DNA of 64,000 nt from CAZLDI01 sp964558415 (lineage in GTDB: Bacteria > Chloroflexota > Dehalococcoidia > SM23-28-2 > RBG-16-64-32): the NCBI GenBank assembly GCA_964558415.1, contig CAZLDI010000004.1, positions 1 through 64,000 on the forward strand, read 5' to 3'. Within the stretch, counting starts at the first letter, position 1. The number at the start of each line of letters is the position of its first letter. A model generated the notes under the pieces. It worked only from the letters and a program-made list of their open reading frames with translations. It was not told the DNA's origin and made no database searches. Positions 24,483 through 33,318 of this stretch are shown here, in pieces. The translations under genes were made by a program, and so were the position numbers.

Positions 24483-24846
24483 GCATTACGCGAATACGAT
24501 GACGGCTGGTTAGCGGGTTGGGCCCAACCACCGGCGGGACAACGAAAGCGCTCCCCGGTCGGCCCGTCGTCGGTTCCGGCCTTCAGGTCTCGCCTGGGCT
24601 TCGGGTCGCCCTTCCGCTCCGGCAAGTCCCTTTGTCCTGATCCGCCTCTGGATCGCCCGGGAAGCAAGGCTCATTCTCCCTCTGATCGGCAAACCTGTCA
24701 AGAATCCTGAGACGGCCAGTCGGGTGGTAGAGCACCTCACCTGCATCATTCTCCAACATACTCGCACCAGCTCCTTCATCATGGTCAGGCACGAGCGAAT
24801 AATAATTTGTTCACAAATCCACACAGTCCACCGCCCGTGGATCGGG
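24483..24846. other. Gene-poor gap between hpt fusion and DUF547 gene
   Basis: About 360 bp. A minus-strand open frame at 24792-24583 (69 codons) has weak coding character and no family likeness, so I do not call it. The AT-rich part near 24800 holds a palindrome listed separately. Nothing else stands out. Confidence 0.5.
24805..24818. promoter_or_regulatory. Operator-like palindrome ATTTGT-TC-ACAAAT
   Basis: A 6-bp perfect inverted repeat with a 2-bp centre in an AT-rich patch of an otherwise GC-rich region, just downstream of the hpt fusion gene and about 320 bp upstream of the DUF547 gene. Looks like a dimeric regulator site; the regulator is unknown. Confidence 0.4.
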
Positions 24847-26355
24847 TCAGGGGAGCAGTTCGTGCCGGAGGATGGCGATGAACGGCAGGTTGCGGAAGCG
24901 CTGATGGAAGTCGAGGCCGTAGCCGACGACGAACTCGTCAGGGATCTCAAAGCCGACGTAGTCCAAAGGCACGTTGATGATTCGTCTCGCTCGCTTGTCG
25001 AGCAGGGTGCAAATCTTGATGGAAGCCGGGCGCTTCGTGTTCAGGTAGTCAGTGATGTGATTGAGCGTCATGCCGGTATCGACGATGTCCTCTACCAGGA
25101 TCACGTCCCGCCCCTTGATATTCTCATCCAGGTCCTTGAGAATGCGCACGGCTGCTGAGCCGTTTCCCTCGTACGAAGATATCGCCATCAGGTCCACGGC
25201 GCACGGGACGGAGATATGGCGCATCAAGTCAGCGACAAAACAGAGCACGCCGCGCAAGACACCGATAAGGACAATCTCTTTACCGGCGTAGTCGCGGCTG
25301 ATCTGAGCGCCGAGCTGCCCGATGCGTTGCTGGAGCCTGCTGTTGGTGATGAGAACGCGGTCGATGTCCGGGACCTGTCCGGGAGAGAGCGGGCCGTAGC
25401 CATACTTGGCCAGGAGGCGTAGGTAGTCGCGCTTCTTGAGCATGATTATGTTGACTTCTGGGTGCAGCTCCTTAATCAGCCGCAATTTTCGGTTTTTCTC
25501 GGCGGTCAGGTTCGCCTTGAGCGTGGTTAGCTCGACGAAGAGGTTCAGGTCCGGGAGGTAGAAGTCCGGAGTGAAACCTTCCGTGACGTGGCCGTTGTCC
25601 CAGCGCAGAGGGAAGGAGCGGGGCTCATACTGCCATTCGATCCCGTAGAAGTCGAGGATTCGAGCGAATTCGTATTCGGCGTTGTGAGCGAATGGTTCTG
25701 GCACCTGGTCCGTGGGCGCCCCCGTGACGGGGATGCGGGCGCGTGCCCTGGCTAACGTCGACCGCGTCCTGGTTACGGTCTGTGCCTGCCGCGCCCTCCG
25801 ATCTCCGGAGGCGGATGCGCTCCCGGTTCCGCGCCTGGTGCGGGGTTGCAGCTGCCGTTCGGATGCGCGGAGACCCGTTTGTGCCGTCGCCTCGGCCTGT
25901 CTGCTCCGGCCCGACGGCCTGCGATCGGGAGAAGTCGGCTTGGGGGCGTTCGCGCGTGATCGGGGCGGGCGGATATCGGAAGGTGGGGGAGCCGGGACTG
26001 GGCCAGCGGACGCGTCGAGGCTGTCTTGTTGCTGAGCAGCACCAGCCTTTCGGTGTCGTCGACCCCCTCGGCTGCCGCGACGGCGTTTCGGCTTTTCGGC
26101 TTCGGGTGAAGCGCTGGCGACTGGTCGATTCTCCTCCGGTGGGTCGGCAGCAGGACGGACGCGCCGTCCCCTTGCGGCACCGCTGGAACCGTTGGTCGAT
26201 GTAGCCGGGGGTATGGGATCCGGGTGCGACGAATCTGCTTGAGGATTCGCGGGAGGCGCAGCAAGGAAGGGGAGGATGGAGCGGAACGTGCGGGCACCCC
26301 TGTTACTGCGGGGCGGCGCGTCCTCCGGGGACGGTTGCTTCGTGGCCCGTGGCAT
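24847..26355 (-). CDS. hpt: Disordered tail + PD-(D/E)XK-like domain + hypoxanthine phosphoribosyltransferase fusion
   Basis: 502 residues in three parts. Residues 1-220 are rich in Pro, Arg, Ser and Ala and look disordered. Residues 226-312 resemble a small PD-(D/E)XK nuclease-like domain: AEYEFARILDFYGIEWQYEP, TPDFYLPDLNLFVELTT with P263-D264 and E275-x-T277 (Thr where Lys is usual), then a KNRKLRLIKE helix. Residues 330-502 are a full HPRT: GVLRGVLCFVADL, PRPP loop VILVEDIVDTGMT (418-430) and PDEFVVGYGLD. The last part salvages hypoxanthine/guanine. -10-like TACAAT lies only 8 nt before the ATG. Usual HPRT is about 180 residues. Confidence 0.88.
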   Translation of the reverse strand: MPRATKQPSPEDAPPRSNRGARTFRSILPFLAAPPANPQADSSHPDPIPPATSTNGSSGAARGRRVRPAADPPEENRPVASASPEAEKPKRRRGSRGGRRHRKAGAAQQQDSLDASAGPVPAPPPSDIRPPRSRANAPKPTSPDRRPSGRSRQAEATAQTGLRASERQLQPRTRRGTGSASASGDRRARQAQTVTRTRSTLARARARIPVTGAPTDQVPEPFAHNAEYEFARILDFYGIEWQYEPRSFPLRWDNGHVTEGFTPDFYLPDLNLFVELTTLKANLTAEKNRKLRLIKELHPEVNIIMLKKRDYLRLLAKYGYGPLSPGQVPDIDRVLITNSRLQQRIGQLGAQISRDYAGKEIVLIGVLRGVLCFVADLMRHISVPCAVDLMAISSYEGNGSAAVRILKDLDENIKGRDVILVEDIVDTGMTLNHITDYLNTKRPASIKICTLLDKRARRIINVPLDYVGFEIPDEFVVGYGLDFHQRFRNLPFIAILRHELLP

Positions 26356-26467
26356 CTGACTTCATTGTATGGTATCAGTGGGGTAATTGCTATAACTCAT
26401 GCCTAGAAGTTATCCACAGATGTGGGGAGACGGCGCTTCCAATGGGGGCGCGGGGTGAGCTGATACT

Positions 26468-27295
26468 GTGCCTTTCGCGAACGTAAACGGGATCGAACTC
26501 TACTATGAGGAGCAAGGGAAGGGATTCCCGGTCGTGTTGGCGCACGGCGCTGGAGGCAACCACATTAGCTGGTGGCAGCAGGTGCCGGAGTTCAGCCGGC
26601 GTTACCGCTGCATAACGTTTGACCAGCGAGGCTGGGGATTGTCCGTGGACCGAGACGATTGGGGTCCGGCAGCATTCAGCGACGATCTGGCTGGTCTGTT
26701 GAGGCATTTGGAGATCGGCGAGGCGTTCCTGGTGGGTCAGTCCATGGGCGGGTTTACCTGCCTAGCATTCGCGCTTGCGAACTCTCTGCGAGTGCGGGGG
26801 CTGGTCATGGCCAACACGTTCGCCGGGATGCGCAGGGAAGTGTGGTTGGCGTCCAGTGACGACGTGCGCTCACAGGCACAATCGGTGTGGCAGCGCCGAA
26901 GGGAGGACGGGGTGAAGCGGGCGCTGGCGCGGGATTTCTCCGGTAAACATAAGGACCGGGCGTTCCTGTACAAGCAGATCCGACTGCTGAATGAGCACGG
27001 CCCGAGCAGATTACAGTCAGACGCGCAAGTGCAACGACTGCGCGCGCTTGAGCGGGCGCCTGATACCGGGGCGACACGGGAGGCGTTGGGTGCCCTGACG
27101 ACACCCGTCCTGTTCGTTGGCGGAGAGCATGACGAGGTAATGCCGGTATCACTGATGGAGGTGGCGCAAGGGCTGCTCCCGAACGCTCGCATGATCGTAG
27201 TGCCGGGCGCGGGGCATTCGGTCCACTTCGAGCAGCCGGAGATCTTCAACCATGCAGCCCTGGAGTTTTTCGCGTCTTGTGGTCCTGACGGGTAA
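26468..27295 (+). CDS. Alpha/beta hydrolase
   Basis: 275 residues with the full alpha/beta-hydrolase set: oxyanion HGAGG (26-30), DQRGWGLS (52-59), nucleophile Ser92 in GQSMGG, an acidic residue in GGEHDEVMP and the histidine in GAGHSVHFEQP. Cytoplasmic. GTG start. The substrate could be an ester, enol-lactone or C-C bond; sequence alone does not say. It heads a plus-strand run of metabolic genes. Confidence 0.92.
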   Translation: MPFANVNGIELYYEEQGKGFPVVLAHGAGGNHISWWQQVPEFSRRYRCITFDQRGWGLSVDRDDWGPAAFSDDLAGLLRHLEIGEAFLVGQSMGGFTCLAFALANSLRVRGLVMANTFAGMRREVWLASSDDVRSQAQSVWQRRREDGVKRALARDFSGKHKDRAFLYKQIRLLNEHGPSRLQSDAQVQRLRALERAPDTGATREALGALTTPVLFVGGEHDEVMPVSLMEVAQGLLPNARMIVVPGAGHSVHFEQPEIFNHAALEFFASCGPDG

Positions 27296-27352
27296 GTCTC
27301 TGCCTAGCTTAGCTCGACGCTTTGGGCCATAATGTTACGTAAAGGGGGTGCG

Positions 27353-28471
27353 ATGACGGACGGCGGATCGGGGGATTATCAGGAGCGGGAGAACACAGCG
27401 TTCGCGCCGACGCCCCGCAACGTTGAGGCGTACGTGCACCAGGAGAGAGTGCGCACGATCCACTATGGCATCGGCGCGATCGGCGCGGAGGTCGTACGGG
27501 CCGTCCTGGAGGGGCCCGAGGTTGAGATCGTGGGCGCCATCGATGCGAACCCGGCGGTCGCCGGACGGGACCTGGGGGACGTCGCCGGATTGGGTCGCAG
27601 CCTGGGCGTCACGGTGTCCTACGACGCGGACGCGCTCCTGAACGATGTGTATGCCGACGTTGTAGTGCACTGCACGGGGTCATCTCTGACGGAGGTGTAC
27701 CCGCAGATGATGGCGATCCTTGCGGCCGAAAAGAGCATTGTCTCAAGCTGTGAGGAGCTGTCGTTCCCCTTTACGAGGTATCCCGAAATCTCGCAGAAGC
27801 TGGACCGGCGGGCCCGCGATCACGGGGTGCGAGTCCTGGGCACGGGCGTCAATCCGGGCTTTGTGATGGACCTGCTGCCGCTTGCGCTGGCGACGGTTAG
27901 CCGGCAAGTCAAGTCCGTTCACGTTCAGCGAGTGGTTGACACCTCGACGCGACGAATGCAGTTGCAGCGGAAGACCGGTGTGGGGCTGAGTGTGAAGGCG
28001 TTCCAGCAGGGGGCGAATTCCGGCGGCATCGGCCATGTGGGCCTGCGGGAGTCCGCGCTGATGGTTGCCGACACGATGGGATGGAAGCTGGACGACGTTT
28101 CAGAGACGCTGGAGCCGGTGATCGCGCCGGAGCGGCGTCAGAACGAGTACTTCTCAGTGGAGAAGGGCTTCGTGATGGGGCTACGGCAGTCGGCGGTGGG
28201 CGTGATGGGGCGGCGCGAGGTGGTGAGGCTGGACCTGGAGATGTCCCTCGGGGCAAAGGACCCGAGGGACATCATCGAGATTGACGGCCGCCCGCCCGTG
28301 AAAGTGATGATCCCCGGGGGAATCGCCGGAGATACCGCCACGGCTTCGATCATTGCGAACTGTGTGCCGGCGCTGGCTCGCAGCAGGTCTGTGGGTCTGC
28401 TGACGATGAGAGACCTCCCGCTGGCACCATACTACCGCCCACGCTCCCAATCGCGCGACGACCTGCGTTAA
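27353..28471 (+). CDS. NAD(P)-dependent dehydrogenase of the dihydrodipicolinate reductase/2,4-diaminopentanoate dehydrogenase type
   Basis: 372 residues from the ATG at 27353 (AAGGGGG seven bases upstream). Rossmann start HYGIGAIGAEVVRAVLEG, DANPAVAGRDLG, HCTGSS, and GTGVNPGFVMDLLPL, which is typical of the DapB-like enzymes acting on 2,4-diaminopentanoate rather than true DapB. A CATAAT -10-like box is at 27328. Likely oxidises an amino acid or deaminates a diamine. It precedes a class III aminotransferase gene, which would fit amino-compound metabolism. Confidence 0.85.
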   Translation: MTDGGSGDYQERENTAFAPTPRNVEAYVHQERVRTIHYGIGAIGAEVVRAVLEGPEVEIVGAIDANPAVAGRDLGDVAGLGRSLGVTVSYDADALLNDVYADVVVHCTGSSLTEVYPQMMAILAAEKSIVSSCEELSFPFTRYPEISQKLDRRARDHGVRVLGTGVNPGFVMDLLPLALATVSRQVKSVHVQRVVDTSTRRMQLQRKTGVGLSVKAFQQGANSGGIGHVGLRESALMVADTMGWKLDDVSETLEPVIAPERRQNEYFSVEKGFVMGLRQSAVGVMGRREVVRLDLEMSLGAKDPRDIIEIDGRPPVKVMIPGGIAGDTATASIIANCVPALARSRSVGLLTMRDLPLAPYYRPRSQSRDDLR

Positions 28472-28497
28472 TTCGCGGGAAATTTCCTTCGCCGATC

Positions 28498-28761
28498 GTG
28501 TATCCGACTGACGGTTCGAGCGTCTTACTTGCTAGGATGTGTCGTCATCGCGGGGAGCTCGGCGTTCGTTGGGACTACTTGACCCAGGATGAGACCGTGG
28601 GGACAGGCTGGATAGTCTGCCTCGGCTGCGAGTCACGCGTGGAGCGCATAACTGTGGCGGGGGGCAGATTTCGCGGTAGCGGGCGGTTCCTGGCGGCGTT
28701 TCAGGAGCAGATTTCGGAACAGAACGCCTTTGCGGGCCTGCGCGAGCTGGAGGTGGACTAG
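28498..28761 (+). CDS. Small protein with a possible Cys/His metal site, unknown
   Basis: 87 residues, GTG start. C15-R-H17 and C41-L-G-C44 could form a small zinc site. The rest is mixed and shows no family I recognise. It follows the dehydrogenase by 26 nt on the same strand and its stop overlaps the end of the convergent small membrane gene by 4 bp. Confidence 0.5.
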   Translation: MYPTDGSSVLLARMCRHRGELGVRWDYLTQDETVGTGWIVCLGCESRVERITVAGGRFRGSGRFLAAFQEQISEQNAFAGLRELEVD

Positions 28762-28940
28762 TCGGGGTCCGGCAGCTGACTCTCGCTGCCGACCAGGTCG
28801 GGCATGGCGACCTCTTCCACCTCGTCCAATACTGATGAGTCGTCCTTGGCGCCGTTGGTGAAGATCCGGATGCCGACTATCGCCGCGCCAGTACTGACGA
28901 CAATGGCGAGGGTCAGCGCGCCATTCCATTCAAGTGCCAT
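28758..28940 (-). CDS. Small single-span membrane protein, unknown
   Basis: 60 residues: a hydrophobic helix (about 8-27) and an acidic tail rich in Asp and Glu (SVLDEVEEV...). No family recognised. Convergent and 4-bp overlapping with the Cys/His small gene. Probably real but short enough to be doubtful. Confidence 0.45.
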   Translation of the reverse strand: MALEWNGALTLAIVVSTGAAIVGIRIFTNGAKDDSSVLDEVEEVAMPDLVGSESQLPDPD

Positions 28941-29014
28941 CTATTTCGCAGCTTAGCCCTGCGCTAGTGACCCGTCAACGAATCCTCATGTAGCCGCGCG
29001 ACTCGTGGCTCTGC

Positions 29015-29020
29015 TATTCT
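29015..29020 (+). promoter_or_regulatory. -10 box giving a leaderless aminotransferase mRNA
   Basis: TATTCT at 29015-29020 is seven bases before the GTG at 29028, so transcription would start at the start codon itself. No ribosome site is seen. No clear -35. Confidence 0.5.
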
Positions 29021-29027
29021 CTGTGCC

Positions 29028-30386
29028 GTGGCCAGGCCAAAGACGATACTCGGCACCTACAACCGCCTGCACCGGATTTCGCGGCGTTTGTACGAAGAGG
29101 CGCAGCAGCTGTTCCCATCTGGGGTCACTCATGACGTTCGTTATGTATCTCCGTTCCCGATCTACGTCGATCGCGCTCACGGCAGCCGCAAGTGGGACGT
29201 GGACGGGAACGAGTACGTCGACTACACGATGGGACACGGCGCGCTCTTCTTAGGGCATGCCCACCCGCGCGTCACGCAGGCCGTGGCGGAGCAGGCGTGG
29301 AAGGGGACGCACTATGGAGCCAATCACCGCCTGGAGATGGCATGGGGGCGGCTGGTCAGCGAGATAGTGCCGAGCGCGCAGGTCGTGCGCTTCACCAGCT
29401 CCGGCACGGAGGCGACGCTGATGGCGATCCGGCTGGCACGCGCGTACACCGGACGCGACAAAGTACTCAAGTTCGATCACCACTTCCACGGATGGCATGA
29501 CGCAGTCTCCGGCGCGCGCTCCGCGGAGTCCGATTCTCCTCACGCAGCAGGGGTCCCCGAGAGCGTCTCTGGCAACACGCTGAGTGTGCCGCAAAACGAC
29601 GTTGGCGCGGTGAACGAAAAACTTGCCGTCGGCGACGTCGCCGCCGTCATCATCGAGCCGACGGGCGCGTCCTGGGGGACGCTACCGCTGGATGGTCAAT
29701 TCCTGGCAGACCTGCGGGACGTGACCGAGCGACATCATACGGTGCTAATCTTCGATGAGGTTGTCACCGGCTTCCGCGTCGCGCCCGGGGGAGCCCAGGA
29801 GCGCTATGGCGTCACGCCCGATCTGACTACTCTTGCAAAGATCCTGGCGGGCGGGCTTCCGGGCGGGGCGGTCGCCGGGAAGGCGGACATCATCTCAATG
29901 ATCGAGTTCCGCGATGACGCGGCGTGGAACGCCGAGCGTCGCGTGCAGCATCCGGGGACGTTCAACGCGAACCCACTTTCCGCAGCGGCCGGAGTCGCGA
30001 TGCTCTCGATGGTCCAGACGGGCGAGCACCACGAGCATGCGGACGCCCTGGCGGGTCGCCTCGTGCCCGCGCTCAACAAGGTACTTGCGCGGACCGGGGT
30101 TGCGGGAGCGGTGTACGGCCTGGCGTCCTATTTCCACATCGTGCTCGGTCATGAGGTTGCCCGGCCCAGCGACAGCATCGAATGGCCCTCGACCAACGGC
30201 ACACCACCGCGGATGTCCGGTGCAATCGCAATGGCGCTCAAGAAGGCGATGCTCAACCGCGGCGTTGACCTGATGGGCGGAGCCGGAGGATTTGTCTCCG
30301 GCGTGCATACAGAGACCGACACCGACCTAACAGTAGACGCGTTTGAGGGCGCCGTGACGGACCTTCGGAGAGAAGGACTACTCTAA
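29028..30386 (+). CDS. Class III aminotransferase, glutamate-1-semialdehyde aminomutase-like
   Basis: 452 residues. PLP fold-type I features: LFPSGVTHDVRY opening, GHGALFLGHAHP, FTSSGTEATLMAIRLAR, HHFHGWHD, the LIFDEVVTGFR aspartate, and the PLP lysine in TTLAKILAGGLPGGAVAG. The opening and GSA-like blocks resemble HemL, but the length and C-terminus fit the broader aspartate-aminotransferase-family group in soil Chloroflexota, so a role in heme synthesis is not certain. GTG start, likely leaderless. Confidence 0.88.
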   Translation: MARPKTILGTYNRLHRISRRLYEEAQQLFPSGVTHDVRYVSPFPIYVDRAHGSRKWDVDGNEYVDYTMGHGALFLGHAHPRVTQAVAEQAWKGTHYGANHRLEMAWGRLVSEIVPSAQVVRFTSSGTEATLMAIRLARAYTGRDKVLKFDHHFHGWHDAVSGARSAESDSPHAAGVPESVSGNTLSVPQNDVGAVNEKLAVGDVAAVIIEPTGASWGTLPLDGQFLADLRDVTERHHTVLIFDEVVTGFRVAPGGAQERYGVTPDLTTLAKILAGGLPGGAVAGKADIISMIEFRDDAAWNAERRVQHPGTFNANPLSAAAGVAMLSMVQTGEHHEHADALAGRLVPALNKVLARTGVAGAVYGLASYFHIVLGHEVARPSDSIEWPSTNGTPPRMSGAIAMALKKAMLNRGVDLMGGAGGFVSGVHTETDTDLTVDAFEGAVTDLRREGLL

Positions 30387-30390
30387 GCAC

Positions 30391-30432
30391 TCGGTATCGC
30401 CGATTATCGTGCCGTATAATCGGCGATACCGA
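30391..30432. repeat. 17-bp perfect inverted repeat overlapping the MFS promoter and start codon
   Basis: TCGGTATCGCCGATTAT (30391-30407), 8-base loop CGTGCCGT, and its exact complement (30416-30432). The right arm contains TATAAT (30415-30420, counting the last loop base) and its final A is the first base of the ATG of the MFS gene. It could be an operator across the promoter or an RNA hairpin occluding the start; there is no T-run for a terminator. Confidence 0.85.
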
Positions 30433-31649
30433 TGAACCCGAACGAACGCCGCCTGATCGGTCACGTCGCCACGGCGCACGCCCTCGTCCACATCATGGAG
30501 CTTACGTATCCGGCTCTGCTGACACGCATCGAGGACGATTTCGGGGTCCGGGCCGTGATCAGCGGAGCGATCGCTTCCGTCTTCGGCTGGGCGTTCGGGA
30601 GCAGCGCCATTCCAGCGGGGTTCCTGACGGACCGGCTGGGCTCGCGCCGCGTTCTCGTGTACGCGTTCAGCAGCGCGACGGTGATGGCGGTCTGTGTCGC
30701 ACTGGCGCCGAACGAGTGGTTTCTCGCGGCAGCGCTGGCGGGCCTCGGGCTGTCGATTGGTCTCTACCATCCGGCGGGTCTTTCGGCGATGGCCCAAGGG
30801 GTGCAGCAACGCGGCCTGGCGCTCGGGCTACACGGGGTGGCCGGCAACCTTGGTCAAGCCATAGCCCCGGCGATCGCGATAGGACTGGCGCTCGCTGTCG
30901 ACTGGCGGCTCGCGTTCTTCGCCGTGGCCGCTCTCTCTGCAGTCCTCGCCTTCATCCTCGCAACCGCGCATCTACCGGTACACGGAGAGAGCGAGGTGTT
31001 GGAGCGCGGGCAACCGCTTCGGGCCGCGGAGAATGGCTCGAAGCGAAACCAACTCTGGGCGCCGCTGCTACTGGTCTACGCCGCATTCGTGGTCAGCGGC
31101 GTCGTCTATCGCGGAGTGATCACGTTCCTGCCCAAGCACCTGGAGGAGATGGTCGATAAGGACTTCGGCGCGGCGTTCGTTACCGTAGCGCTGATCATGG
31201 GCGCCGTTGGCCAGATAGTGGGCGGGGCGATTTCGCAGGGTATCCGCCTTGAGCGCATGGCCCCGGTGATCGGCATCCTGACGCTGCCGGCGCTGGTCCT
31301 GACAGCCGTGAGCGGGGGAGCCGCCCTGGTGTTGTTCGCTTCGCTGTTCATCTTCCTCTACTTCGCGAACCAGCCCGTATTCACAGGGCTCATAGCGGAC
31401 TACTCACCGGCGGGCGCGGTGGGTCGCAGTTACGGTATCTCCTTCTTCGCCGGCTTCGGGCTCGGCTCTACAGGTGGGGTGATCGCGGGCGCCCTCGTCG
31501 ACTGGCGGGACACGCAGACGGCGTTCCTTGGCCTGACCGGTTTCCTTGCTGTTGTTGTCCTGCTAAGCCTCGTCCTGTGGTCACTGGCTGAGCGGCGAGG
31601 ACTGGGAGGGCAACTGGTGGTTCCACCGGCGCCGGAGGCGGCCGGCTAA
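30432..31649 (+). CDS. MFS transporter
   Basis: 405 residues with about 12 hydrophobic helices, no signal peptide. The loop after helix 2 reads GFLTDRLGSRRVL (MFS signature G-x3-D-x2-G-x-R). A positive loop (ENGSKRN) splits the halves. Similar in pattern to Fsr/fosmidomycin-resistance-like or organic-acid MFS proteins. Substrate unknown. The start is at the edge of a perfect inverted repeat and lacks a ribosome site, and its stop overlaps the next ATG (TAATG), so it is coupled to the SDR gene. Confidence 0.93.
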   Translation: MNPNERRLIGHVATAHALVHIMELTYPALLTRIEDDFGVRAVISGAIASVFGWAFGSSAIPAGFLTDRLGSRRVLVYAFSSATVMAVCVALAPNEWFLAAALAGLGLSIGLYHPAGLSAMAQGVQQRGLALGLHGVAGNLGQAIAPAIAIGLALAVDWRLAFFAVAALSAVLAFILATAHLPVHGESEVLERGQPLRAAENGSKRNQLWAPLLLVYAAFVVSGVVYRGVITFLPKHLEEMVDKDFGAAFVTVALIMGAVGQIVGGAISQGIRLERMAPVIGILTLPALVLTAVSGGAALVLFASLFIFLYFANQPVFTGLIADYSPAGAVGRSYGISFFAGFGLGSTGGVIAGALVDWRDTQTAFLGLTGFLAVVVLLSLVLWSLAERRGLGGQLVVPPAPEAAG

Positions 31650-32488
31650 TGGGTGCGCTCGCCGGCAAGGTCGCCATCGTGACAGGCGCCGCCCGGATGC
31701 GCGGAATTGGACGGGCGATCGCGTTGCGTCTGGCGGAAGACGGCGCGGACGTAGCGGTGACCGCGCTGAAGCGGGCGCCCAAGTCGTTCCCGCCGCATGA
31801 ACGCGAGGCCGGGTGGTCTGGTCTGGAGTCGGTCGCCGAAGAGATCAGCGCGCTGGGCCGCCGCACGCTGGCGCTGGACGTTGATGTTACGAAGCCGGTC
31901 GAGGCACGCGGTATGGTGGATGCCGCACGGCGCGAGTTTGGGCGAGTCGATATACTCGTCAACAACGCTGGATTAGCTCTCGTTTCAGGCAAGAAGAGCC
32001 TATGGGAGATGGACGATGACGAGTGGTACCGCGAGATCGACGTCAACCTGCATGGCGTTTATCACTGCTGCAAGGCGGCGGCAAAGGTCCTGGTGGAGCA
32101 GGACGAGGGCGGACGCATAATCAACATATCCTCGCTCGCCGGGCGTGAGGGGCAGGCGCAGTACGGCGGTTATACGCCCGCAAAGTTCGCCGTGGTTGGC
32201 TTGACCCAAATGCTGGCCAAAGAGCTCGCGCCGCATAAGGTGACCGTGAACGCGCTCTGCCCGGGCTCCACGGACACCGACATGATGGATGGGACGTTCC
32301 AGCGCACCGGCGATCGCATGGGCATCCCGTTCGACGCGATCAAACAGGGAGTCCGGTTCTTCATCCCGCTCGGCCGTCAGGCGGAGCCGCGCGAGATGGC
32401 TTCTGTCGTCGCCTTTCTAGCGTCCCCGGCCGCCGACTACATCACCGGCCAGTCGGTCAACGTGGACGGCGGAATTTTGATGAGATAG
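31649..32488 (+). CDS. Short-chain dehydrogenase/reductase
   Basis: 279 residues. NAD(P) loop TGAARMRGIGRAIA (one residue longer than the usual TGxxxGxG spacing), NNAGLAL, serine in NISSLAGREG, and the YTPAK Tyr-x3-Lys pair. An extra stretch of about 15 residues after the first strand (KRAPKSFPPHEREAGWSGL) is unusual. C-terminal PAADYITGQSVNVDGG is typical. Coupled to the MFS transporter by TAATG. Confidence 0.92.
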   Translation: MGALAGKVAIVTGAARMRGIGRAIALRLAEDGADVAVTALKRAPKSFPPHEREAGWSGLESVAEEISALGRRTLALDVDVTKPVEARGMVDAARREFGRVDILVNNAGLALVSGKKSLWEMDDDEWYREIDVNLHGVYHCCKAAAKVLVEQDEGGRIINISSLAGREGQAQYGGYTPAKFAVVGLTQMLAKELAPHKVTVNALCPGSTDTDMMDGTFQRTGDRMGIPFDAIKQGVRFFIPLGRQAEPREMASVVAFLASPAADYITGQSVNVDGGILMR

Positions 32489-32514
32489 CGCGCTGTTATT
32501 CCAAGGAGCACCTG

Positions 32515-33318
32515 ATGTACGAACAGATCACCTACGAAAAATCAGACGGTATCGCTACGATCACTCTGAACCGGCCGGAGCGGATGAACGCCTTCACGCC
32601 GCTGATGCTCAACGAGTGGCTCGATGCCTTAAGCGACGCGCACACGGACGACGGGATCCGCGCCGTAATCCTGACCGGCACCGGGCGGGGGTTCTGCACG
32701 GGTGCGGACGTTGCCCGTGGCGGCGAGGGCATCTCCCTGGTGGACCGCAGCCGTTCGCCTGTCGACAACCGTAACTTTCTGCGCGACAGCGTCCAGCGCA
32801 TCCCGCGCCTCGTCTCGATCATGGAGAAGCCGTACCTCGCCGCAGTGAACGGCGCAGCGGTGGGGGCCGGGATGGACATGGCTTCGATGTGCGACATGCG
32901 CTTCGCAGCGGAGAGCGCCCGCTTCGGAATGACCTACGTCCGCATGGGGCTCATCCCGGGCGACGGGGGCTGTTACTTCCTCCCCCGCATCGTCGGCATG
33001 GCGAAGGCGCTCGACCTGATCTGGACCGGCCGCCTTTTCGACGCTAAAGAGGCCCTCGAGATGGGTTACGTGAGCGCAGTGGTTCCGGACGAGCAGCTGA
33101 TCACATACACACGAGAATACGCTGCCAGGCTGGTGAGCGGACCCGCCGTGGCTATCCAGCAGGCGAAGCGGCTGGCCTATCGCTCGCAGGACGTCACGCT
33201 GGATTCCGCGCTCGACCTGGCGCAGCAGGCGATGTTCATCGCGCAGAGCACCGAAGACTCGCGGGAGGGTCCCCGTGCGTTCGCGGAGAAGCGGGAACCG
33301 GAGTTCAAGGGGCGCTAG
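32515..33318 (+). CDS. Enoyl-CoA hydratase/isomerase family protein
   Basis: 267 residues. Crotonase fold: NRPERMNAFTP, GTGRGFCTGADVA (oxyanion and CoA-binding), KPYLAAVNGAAVGAGMDMASMCDMRFA, and TYVRMGLIPGDGGCYFLPRIVG. The Glu pair of a classic hydratase is not fully conserved (GDGGC in place of typical PE-GG), so it may be an isomerase or another crotonase. AAGGAG precedes the ATG. Overlaps the convergent CapA gene by 14 bp. Confidence 0.92.
   Translation: MYEQITYEKSDGIATITLNRPERMNAFTPLMLNEWLDALSDAHTDDGIRAVILTGTGRGFCTGADVARGGEGISLVDRSRSPVDNRNFLRDSVQRIPRLVSIMEKPYLAAVNGAAVGAGMDMASMCDMRFAAESARFGMTYVRMGLIPGDGGCYFLPRIVGMAKALDLIWTGRLFDAKEALEMGYVSAVVPDEQLITYTREYAARLVSGPAVAIQQAKRLAYRSQDVTLDSALDLAQQAMFIAQSTEDSREGPRAFAEKREPEFKGR

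Noticed and set aside
24583..24792. A 69-residue minus-strand frame before the DUF547 gene
   Set aside because: Weak coding character and no ribosome site of note; left as intergenic.
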